64,000 nt of DNA from Poronia punctata (taxonomy: Eukaryota; Ascomycota; Sordariomycetes; Xylariales; Xylariaceae). Positions 57,288-64,000 of the stretch are shown here, piece by piece; the stretch's first letter is position 1; the number at the start of each line of letters is the position of its first letter. The stretch is from the NCBI GenBank assembly GCA_022579005.1, contig MU401486.1:186266-250265 (forward strand), in the 5' to 3' direction. A program made the translations under genes and the position numbers. The notes beneath the pieces were generated by a model. That model was not told the DNA's origin. It ran no database searches and worked only from the letters and a program-made list of their open reading frames with translations.

Positions 57288-58586
57288 TTATAACCGTGGT
57301 GGATTCTCGCGTAGGGCATCGCTAAGACGCCGAGGCTGGTTCGGCTCGCTATTGTTGTTATGGGAACCACCGTCCATGGTACCAGCCATATTAGGCGAAG
57401 AGGCAGTTCCAACCCTGCCCCTCTCCTGCAGACGAAAGTTCATCAACCAGCGCACGTGCATGCCCAGGACGCCCAACGTGCTGCGAATCTCGGTAAGCTG
57501 TTCATTGGTAGACAGCGTCTCGTTGAACAGCATGACGGAATGCCGGCCCTCAACCTCGCTAAGCGCCGACGATAGACGTTCGAGCTTGGCTTCCAGCGTC
57601 TCGAACAGCGATAGGAAATACTGATCTCGGGACTCGTAAGGGGCCGGGTCCGGGGCGGGGGCGGGGGCGTCGGGTAAACCCATGACCGCCATCGTCGAAT
57701 CGGATGTCGCGGTTGGCATGGAAGAGAAGCCCCTGTTTTCGAGGAACTTGATCCGTCTTTCTTTCAACTGGTCTTTTTCGCGAAGGACCAAAACTTCGGC
57801 GCGGAGCTCCGCCAGTTGTTCCCCCACGGGTCCGACAACTCTGTACTCGCAACGCTGGTAATGTTCCTCGAGCTCTTTCCGCTTCGTGACGTGGGCGCAG
57901 CCGAGACTGGCAAACTGGCAAAACACCTCTGCCTCGGGACATTCTTGCGCATGTTCCTCTTGCCTGTGTCGCACATATTCTGCCTCGCACAGCTCGCATT
58001 GCGTTTTCCGATTAGGACACTCGTTATCCTGGTGCTCTTCTAGCTCGGCCTTTTCGTACACAGTCTCGCAGTACTCGCACTTGACGTCGTAGTGCAGACA
58101 GCCTTTATCGGCGTCTTTCCGGACCATCAGTCGGCCACAGGAGGGATGTGGACAGCGGACGAGCGTCTTCTCGCAGTACCGGGTGACATGGTTCTCGACA
58201 AGAGACCTCGCCACAACGAGGTTGCACCCACGCGCCCTGTTAGGACATCGGACAACGAGATTATCGAGTTGGTTATGTATGATTTTGGGGGCGGTCCTAA
58301 TCTCGTCGGGGAGCCTTAACGGTTGGCGGTCGACCGGACAGACGGGGTTCAGGCTGTGAGCCTCGGTGATGCACTTTTGGCAGAAGACGTGGTCGCAATT
58401 TGTGATGACGGGCGAGATTAACGGTACACGGCATATCGGACATATTAGGTTCTCGTCTATCTCACTCTCGTATTCGAGTGATCGGATATCGATTGCTTCG
58501 GGCGTGAGATCGCTTTGGACGAACTGTGGGCGGACGGCAACGGCGGTGGATAATGACCCCTCTTCGGGCGTGTTCGGGGGCGGCAT
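57288..58586 (-). CDS. RING and TRAF-type zinc-finger protein, probable E3 ubiquitin ligase
   Basis: One exon, 432 residues. A C3HC4 RING finger at about 49-86 (CPICRVPL, CDHVFCQKCI, CPVDRQPL) predicts E2 binding and ubiquitin transfer. It is followed by an array of TRAF-type zinc fingers (about 115-245): CPNRARGCNLVV, VRCPHPSCGRLM, VKCEYCETVY, TQCELCEAEYVRH and CQFASLGCAHV. A coiled coil (about 255-285, EQLAELRAEVLVLREKDQL) comes next. The tail (about 315-410) is helical and ends in a short Arg/Asn-rich stretch. The order RING, TRAF fingers, coiled coil matches animal TRAFs and fungal relatives, but no MATH domain is visible. Targets unknown. It is transcribed divergently from tsc13. Confidence 0.9.
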   Translation of the reverse strand: MPPPNTPEEGSLSTAVAVRPQFVQSDLTPEAIDIRSLEYESEIDENLICPICRVPLISPVITNCDHVFCQKCITEAHSLNPVCPVDRQPLRLPDEIRTAPKIIHNQLDNLVVRCPNRARGCNLVVARSLVENHVTRYCEKTLVRCPHPSCGRLMVRKDADKGCLHYDVKCEYCETVYEKAELEEHQDNECPNRKTQCELCEAEYVRHRQEEHAQECPEAEVFCQFASLGCAHVTKRKELEEHYQRCEYRVVGPVGEQLAELRAEVLVLREKDQLKERRIKFLENRGFSSMPTATSDSTMAVMGLPDAPAPAPDPAPYESRDQYFLSLFETLEAKLERLSSALSEVEGRHSVMLFNETLSTNEQLTEIRSTLGVLGMHVRWLMNFRLQERGRVGTASSPNMAGTMDGGSHNNNSEPNQPRRLSDALRENPPRL

Positions 58587-59723
58587 GACTCGGCGAATGA
58601 TTATTTAGATAAATATGAAAAAAAGACCTAGATACCACCCGGCCTATTCGGGAGCCATGAGGGAATGGAAGGAGTATACTGTGGATGTTGTGTTATGCTC
58701 GCTTCAATGTCGCACCTCGAGTGAGTGACTATACGCCGGCTTCCAAGACATACACGTAGAAAGTGACGGCTGAAGGGTGGGGTGTAGATTAGCGCACTAC
58801 GGTTTGGAGATCCGGGTGAACGGGGCCAAGCAGATCTTGTTCGGGCTGAGGGTGGGATAGGGAGTCTTATATAATGTAGGGCACACGTACACGTACACGT
58901 ACACGTACTTCCCTCAACTAGTCTAATCTAACCTATTTTTATTTTAAGCCCTCGCTTTTGACTTTCATGCTGCAGGTAGACTTAGACAACCCTTGGAGGC
59001 CGCGTAATACGTACGTAAAGGTACTTATCTACACGGGATTGTTCTGTGTCCGATTACCCCGGTCACGAACGATGGCCTAGTTTATACCGATCTGAAAGAT
59101 AAACTTCAGGGCTCTGTACAAAATGCCGCGACCGCCGATATCGAATCTTAGACTATGTTTAACTCGTTCCTGAACTGTTTGGAGACCGTGCCAGGATCAT
59201 GCGCTTTACACGTAGGTATACGGACCTAAGGTGTTTACACAGTACACCTATACGCGTACTTATCAGGCATTAGATCGCGAAATGGGAATTCCACACGTGC
59301 ATCTCTTTTTCACATACGAGTATTATCGATGTCCAGAGTCGATGTCGTATTTCTATCACCTCGACCGATATTATCGACCGCTTCTGCAAGGGTGCAGATG
59401 AGATGTGATTGTCGGTGACACGGTGGAGTCAGGGAACCGTCGGCATGGAACGGACCAATGATGACGTAGCAAACATCAAGTTCAGTAACCCTGACCCGGC
59501 AAATGCTAGTACCTAGCCTAGTCCCTGTACACGACTCATGTCCGCGGATCCCTAAAGAACAATTTTTATCGACTTTGGGTGGTCGTAGAAGCGTATTCAA
59601 AACTCAATTTCCCTCCGCCGCTCTTCTGGGACCTCTGGGGAAACACCTGGCCTAATCTCAAGCACTGTTCCCTTTCCTTTCAAGGTCGATTGTCGAAAAA
59701 CAGTAGCTGTCTCGATAAAAAGT
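58587..59723. other. Divergent promoter region, RING gene / tsc13
   Basis: 1.1 kb between start codons. It holds four tandem ACACGT units (58883-58906) close to the RING gene. Poly-pyrimidine sequence immediately precedes tsc13. No gene recognised. Confidence 0.5.
58883..58906. repeat. ACACGT hexamer repeat, four copies
   Basis: Perfect tandem hexamers, about 300 bp upstream of the RING gene start. Each unit contains ACGT, a core bound by many bZIP and bHLH factors, but a simple microsatellite explains it equally well. Confidence 0.85.
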
Positions 59724-60777
59724 ATGGGGTTCACACTCAAGGTTACCAGTAGGTCCTCTAAGGGTCTCAAGGGTCTGCCTCCGACCATTGAGCTCTCCGA
59801 TGATGCCACGATCGAGGACACGAAGAAGGTGATTGCTCGCGCTACCCGGACCTCCGACTTCAACCGCATAGGCATCTTTGATCCGGTCTCCAAGAAGACC
59901 ATCAAGGACCGCAATGCCGTGGTCCGGCAACAGGAACCCGTCATGAAGCACGGCGAAATCATAGTCAAAGATCTAGGTATGGTTCTATTCCTATATTTAT
60001 GTCGTAACAAAAATCGCGGGACATGTTTAGCTAATAATCGAAACGAAAACAGGCCCTCAAATCTCCTGGAGACTAGTCTACCTCGTCGAATACCTCGGCC
60101 CCCTACTCTTCCACCCCTTCTTCGTCTCCGTCCGCCATCATCTCTACCCGGCCGTATATCCCTACCTAAAGGGAGTCGTCCCGGCACCCAACGTCACCGC
60201 TGCCACCGGTACGCTCACGACGACACAGACAGCCGCCTTCTACATGATCATGGCGCACTTCATCAAGCGCGAGCTCGAGGTCTTGTTCGTGCACAAGTTC
60301 AGCGCCAACACCATGCCCGCCGCCTTCATCGTGCGCAACTCGGCCTTTTACTGGGCTCTCGCCGGCTTCTTGGGCGCTCTCGAGATCTACGCTCCCTTCT
60401 CGCCCACCGCCGCTCGCGAGGGCGAATTCCTGTCCTCTCCGCTTGATATCGTCGGTCTAGCCCTGTACGTCTTCGGCGAGCTGTGTAATGCCAATGTCCA
60501 CTGGTATCTGTCTTCGCTCCGCAAGCCCGGTGAGACGGCCCGTAAGATCCCTAGGGGTCTCGGTTTCTCGCTCGTCACCTGCCCCAACTACATGTTCGAG
60601 ATCATTGCTTGGATTGGCATCATCCTCGTCACGCGCTCGCCTACTCTTTCCGTCTTCATTGTTATCGGCTCCTACTTCATGTACACCTGGGGCTGGGGCA
60701 AGGAGAAGGCTTATCGCAAGGAGTTCGGCGACAAGTACAAGAAGAAGCGGTCCGTCATACTACCCGGTCTTTTGTAA
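59724..60777 (+). CDS. tsc13: Very-long-chain trans-2-enoyl-CoA reductase (Tsc13)
   Basis: Two exons, 59724-59976 and 60053-60777 (76-nt intron, GTATGG donor, AACAG acceptor), give 325 residues. Tsc13 catalyses the last, NADPH-dependent step of each elongation cycle of very-long-chain fatty acids in the ER membrane, feeding ceramide synthesis. The N-terminal about 80 residues form a ubiquitin-like fold (FTLKVTSRSSKGLKGLPPTI, DATIEDTKKVIA), as in human TECR. The steroid-reductase-type domain follows: SWRLVYLVEYLGPLLFHPFF, FIKRELEVLFVHKFS, GEL-like FGELCNANVHWYL and the C-terminal PRGLGFSLVTCPNYMFEIIAWIG with FGDKYKKKRSVILPGLL. Several helices are membrane-spanning and the Lys-rich tail suits ER residence. 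Length is normal. Confidence 0.95.
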
Positions 60778-61198
60778 ACAGAGGGACCTCGCTTGCTTGG
60801 ACATCCATCCTTGGATTTAGTCAAATCTTCGACTAAGATTCGAAAATGGGCACGCTAGCCCTGGGTGCGTAATCAGACATGACGTTAAGAGACGCGGCAC
60901 GATGGATTATGGATGGAAAGAGCCTTATAGATAAAATATAGCTTGGTGAAGGTGACCTTGATAATCGTAATATAGAGACCTACTATGGAGGTGAATAAGA
61001 GGAATCAAAGTGGCCGTCACTTCTCCGATATAATATATAACATGCCATGCACCCAGAATTCATAAGCCATGCACTCGTTACAACGCCGCCCCAGATATTT
61101 CTGTCGACAAAAGAGTTCCAATCACACGTTACGTATTAGCAAGACCCGCTATTAAAGTTAGAAAAGTGTGAGTCCAATAGCTCATTTCGTCCAGGAAA
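60778..61198. other. Intergenic region between convergent genes
   Basis: 0.4 kb between the stop codons of tsc13 and the BLOC1S1-like gene; nothing recognised. Confidence 0.5.
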
Positions 61199-62245
61199 TT
61201 AGTCCGGACGGGATGTATCGACTGACACGGGCGTTATACGCATGTCTGTCGTCAGAGCATCTGCTAAGCTTTCCAGAAGAGCCTCGTCAAGGGATACCGT
61301 AGCGCTCGTCGAGCTCAGCATCGCCGAGCTAGCTGGGGACGGATCCGAAGTCGCACTTCCCGGACTTTGGTCGGTGACTACCTTGTATCCGTTGGGCGGA
61401 GGAGTGGTGCCATCCACTTCTTTCCCCTTTCCCTTGTCTTCTGTGCTCTCCCACTTTCCGCCACCGCTGTCCCCGCCCTCGTCGTCCCCCGCATGATCAT
61501 CACTCTCGGACCCCGACCAGTAACTACCTGAACACTGGCTACAGCACTCGTCGCAGTCGCCGTCCCGTGCCAGCCGCATCGTCTCTTCGAGCACGAGGAA
61601 GTCCATTTCGAGAAGCTCGGCCCAGTTCTGAACGTTTCCCAGCTCTTTGATCTTGCGGCTGGCGTCCTTGGCGACTTTGGCTAGCTTGTCGTTCTCCCGA
61701 CGTAGTGCGTCGGTTGCGCGCGCGACGTCCTGTTCCTGGCGCGAGAGGGCCGCTGCGTTGGAGTGTAGTAGCGAGGCCCGTGACTGTAGCTCGCTGTCGA
61801 GCATGTTGGACATGGATGCCACAATCGCTTTGCGCGCCTCGGTCACGTGCAACTGCGAGTTGGGCGGGTTCGGGTTCGGGGTTGGCCCACTTGGCGACAT
61901 GCCGGCTATAATTGAGCGCGGCGGCGGCGGCGGCGGCGACATTTGCCCGGCGCCGACTGTGGTTGGTGGCGTGGTCATCGTTAGGGTGACAGTCCGTGAA
62001 CCCGAAACAGTTGGTGGCGCTTTGGAGGTGGAAGATGATGTCAACGAGGGTGGGGACAGTGTTCGGTGACTCGAGGAACTGCCGGCCGTAGCCGCGGTCG
62101 AGAAAGAAGAAGGGGCAAGGCCATTATCGTTGGATGGTGCTATGGTCGACGATGAGGCCTGTGTTCTGTCAGGGTCTGGCACGGCCGACGCAGACACGGG
62201 GACAGGGTGGGGAACTGCCGGGTCGGCCGTAAGAGGGTCGGGCAT
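61199..62245 (-). CDS. BLOC1S1/GCN5L1-like protein (BLOC-1 subunit)
   Basis: One exon, 348 residues. The conserved core (about 134-226) starts VTEARKAIVASMSNMLDSEL, continues as a coiled coil (SRQEQDVARATDALRRENDK) and ends in ELGNVQNWAELLEMDFLVLE. That last block matches the GCN5L1 motif EIGDVENWA..IE.D. BLOC-1 in fungi acts in endosomal sorting; in animals the same protein also affects organelle acetylation. The core is embedded in low-complexity sequence: a Ser/Thr/Pro-rich N-terminus with a hexaproline, then a Cys cluster (CDECCSQCSGSYW) and an acidic Gly-rich tail. The total length is about three times the animal protein, as I recall for other filamentous fungi. The Cys cluster after the core could bind metal; this is inference. 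Confidence 0.8.
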   Translation of the reverse strand: MPDPLTADPAVPHPVPVSASAVPDPDRTQASSSTIAPSNDNGLAPSSFSTAATAGSSSSHRTLSPPSLTSSSTSKAPPTVSGSRTVTLTMTTPPTTVGAGQMSPPPPPPRSIIAGMSPSGPTPNPNPPNSQLHVTEARKAIVASMSNMLDSELQSRASLLHSNAAALSRQEQDVARATDALRRENDKLAKVAKDASRKIKELGNVQNWAELLEMDFLVLEETMRLARDGDCDECCSQCSGSYWSGSESDDHAGDDEGGDSGGGKWESTEDKGKGKEVDGTTPPPNGYKVVTDQSPGSATSDPSPASSAMLSSTSATVSLDEALLESLADALTTDMRITPVSVDTSRPD

Positions 62246-62777
62246 CTCACTACCGGATGTAACGAGAAGAAAGGGTCACGGGCAGCCGAAAACCGAAAAT
62301 AGGAATACGCAGCTAGCCTAGGCGTCGAAATGGGATGGTTGGTTGGTTGAAGCGATAGTCAAGACCAGGAGTCAACCAAGTACCGTAGATGGAGTCTTGG
62401 ATTGTTGAAAGGCATTGGAGTGGAAGCTCGGGACTTGGAAGCGCGTGCATATGCGGGGTTGTTTTCGAGGTGGCCGATTGGAAGGAAGGGGGTGCGCTTA
62501 TTTCACGTACCAGACGCATTCCACTGTCGGATAGTCTAGAGCGACTTCACCTGGTCCAATAGGTATGATATGCGACACATGCATGTCCATCATTCGCACG
62601 TAAAACGCTGCGTCTCCCGGGACCGGTGGGGCTGCATGGCTGCACGGCTGCACTGCTCCTGCTCGGCTCGGCTGCCACGGCTACTAGTCTACGGCCACAG
62701 CATATAAAGTAACCAGTCACCAGTGCTTTCGAATTCTGTGCTACGAGTAAATACCGTCGCACATCACACATCACACA
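62246..62777. other. Intergenic region upstream of the BLOC1S1-like gene
   Basis: 0.5 kb holding that gene's promoter and the 3' end of the RecQ gene. A CACATCACACATCACACATC repeat of the 3' end lies at about 62,759-62,780. No gene recognised. Confidence 0.5.
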
Positions 62778-64000
62778 TCACTCGTCCCAGTCAGCGTCCA
62801 AAAGGCCTTCTTCGCGCTGCGTGCTGACCCACTCCTCACTCGCTAAACCGTGCAGGAATCGTCGCTGCAGGTCTGCGGCATCCTTGTGATAGTCACACGC
62901 ATAGTCGCACGCTGGAGCGGCACTCTCTCCAAAGTAGTTGCAGATCACCTTGTGACGACAGGTACTGATGTTCTCGCAATACTCGGCGAGTGCCCTTAGG
63001 CTGGACGCTCTCGCTTCCCAGTTGGAGCTCCTGGCATCACGGTCACGCATTATGAGATTGCAGACCCGGTCCCTGTCCTCGCGGCTGTAATATAGGAAAC
63101 AATAGGACGCATTGCCATCCCGGCCGGCTCTCCCCGCTTCCTGGTAATATCCCTCGAAAGATTTGGGAAGTCTCCAATGGACCACAAACCGTACGTTGTC
63201 CTTGTCGATGCCCATGCCGAAGGCTGTAGTAGCGACGATAATGTCGTAACAGGGTTCGTCGGATACCCACTTCGCCAGTGTTTGTTCCTTGACTTCTTTG
63301 GATAGCTTTGCGTGGAAAGGCTGCGCTCCAATGCCCTCCTGGCGCAGCTGAGCGGCTAGGTTTTCACACTCACCGCGAGATATCGTGTAGATGATGCCCG
63401 ACACACTGTTAACCCGCTCGCCGACGGCTGCCAACTCGCTTTTCCGTGGCTCTTGGGCTCTCCTTTCGTAAACAGCTCGAATCCATTTAATGAAATCTTC
63501 TAGCCTGTGGTCGTCCTCGTCACGCGTGTAGCGAATCTCGAAATGAAGATTTGGTCGATAAGCTGTCATCGTAAATGACTTGAGGCGACCCGGCTCTACG
63601 TCTAGACATAGAGTATGCAAAACGTCGTTCTTGACTAGGTCATTCGCCGTAGCAGTGAGACACATGATGGGTACCTCGGGGAAGGATTCGCGGAACCAGC
63701 ACAGTCGCTTAAAGTCTTTGCGAAAGTCATGACCCCATTCCGAAATGCAGTGAGCCTCGTCGATGGCGATCCGTGCCAGTTCCCGCTGCTCATACACGAT
63801 CTGGAGTCTGTCTCGAAAGCGATCGGTTGCACATAGCTCAGGAGTGACATAGAGTAGCCTTGTGCGTGGATGGCCCGTCTTCAGGTCATTAAGGATCCGG
63901 TCCCTTTCCGGGAGAGGCGTATTGCTATTAAAAGAGTTGGCATCAATCCCAGCAGCTCGCAGAGCCTCGACCTGGTTCATCATCAAGCTCAGTAGAGGTG
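62778..64000 (-). CDS. RecQ-family DNA helicase, RECQ5-like, 5' end outside the window
   Basis: The frame is open to the window edge (reading PLLSLMMNQVEALRAAG at its visible start), so the helicase motif I and the start codon lie beyond 64,000. About 407 residues are visible. RecQ helicases unwind DNA 3' to 5' with ATP in recombination and fork repair. Motifs seen in order: DEAHCISEWGHDFRKDF (II), CLTATAND (III), SGIIYTISRGECENLA (IV), VATTAFGMGIDKDNVRFVVHW (V, split at its limits) and YYQEAGRAGRDG (VI). A RecQ zinc region follows with spacing Cys-x16-Cys-x3-Cys-x2-His. The x3 spacing is that of human RECQ5, not the x2 of bacterial RecQ or BLM, and the last ligand is His rather than Cys. The protein ends soon after (EEGLLDADWDE), without winged-helix or HRDC domain, so it is not the Sgs1 orthologue. 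Confidence 0.93.
   Translation of the reverse strand, partial: PLLSLMMNQVEALRAAGIDANSFNSNTPLPERDRILNDLKTGHPRTRLLYVTPELCATDRFRDRLQIVYEQRELARIAIDEAHCISEWGHDFRKDFKRLCWFRESFPEVPIMCLTATANDLVKNDVLHTLCLDVEPGRLKSFTMTAYRPNLHFEIRYTRDEDDHRLEDFIKWIRAVYERRAQEPRKSELAAVGERVNSVSGIIYTISRGECENLAAQLRQEGIGAQPFHAKLSKEVKEQTLAKWVSDEPCYDIIVATTAFGMGIDKDNVRFVVHWRLPKSFEGYYQEAGRAGRDGNASYCFLYYSREDRDRVCNLIMRDRDARSSNWEARASSLRALAEYCENISTCRHKVICNYFGESAAPACDYACDYHKDAADLQRRFLHGLASEEWVSTQREEGLLDADWDE

Overview
The window looks like nuclear DNA from a filamentous ascomycete (Pezizomycotina, probably Sordariomycetes). Genes carry short GT-AG introns (mostly 50-200 nt) with CTAAC/CTGAC branch sites. Proteins are typical fungal orthologues: cyclin C, Bdf1, Efm3, Isa1, Mgs1, Tsc13 and a fungal BLOC-1 subunit. 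A 13 kb block has been driven to about 78% A+T by transition mutations, the signature of repeat-induced point mutation (RIP), a process confined to fungi.

Layout. 1-3.6 kb holds one small conserved fungal gene of unknown function. 3,613-16,534 is a complete but destroyed LTR retrotransposon. It has two 300-bp LTRs with TGCG...CGCA ends, a 4-bp target duplication (ATAC) and no surviving open frame. 16.5-21.1 kb is a gene-poor flank. 21.1-25.7 kb holds cyclin C (minus) and an eight-exon EF-hand mitochondrial carrier (plus). 25.7-27.8 kb is non-coding and contains a 448-bp non-autonomous DNA transposon with 46-bp perfect terminal inverted repeats and an 8-bp target duplication, hAT-like. 27.8-31.8 kb is a DUF3433-type membrane protein gene whose 5' half looks damaged. 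It converges on efm3 with only 77 bp between stop codons. An SMP-30-like hydrolase follows at 34.2-35.2 kb, then about 3 kb with one disrupted frame.

From 38 kb rightwards the gene density is that of a normal core chromosome arm: bdf1, a Utp5-like ribosome biogenesis factor, a cytochrome P450, mgs1, isa1, an ARMH3/UPF0588 protein, a prolyl 4-hydroxylase, a RING/TRAF zinc-finger protein, tsc13, a BLOC1S1-like protein and the 3' part of a RECQ5-like helicase cut by the window edge. These are housekeeping genes from unrelated pathways (transcription, translation-factor methylation, Fe-S assembly, very-long-chain fatty acids, DNA repair, endosomes). I see no metabolic gene cluster and no plausible operon-like unit.

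The most interesting signals are in the repeats. The LTR pair records the mutation process base by base: about 37 differences, all transitions, with the outer edges of both LTRs spared. Surviving C and G bases inside the element sit mostly in GpC steps. The hAT-like MITE is the second clear structural find. Exon boundaries below were worked out by hand from splice motifs, frame and family similarity; no search was run.
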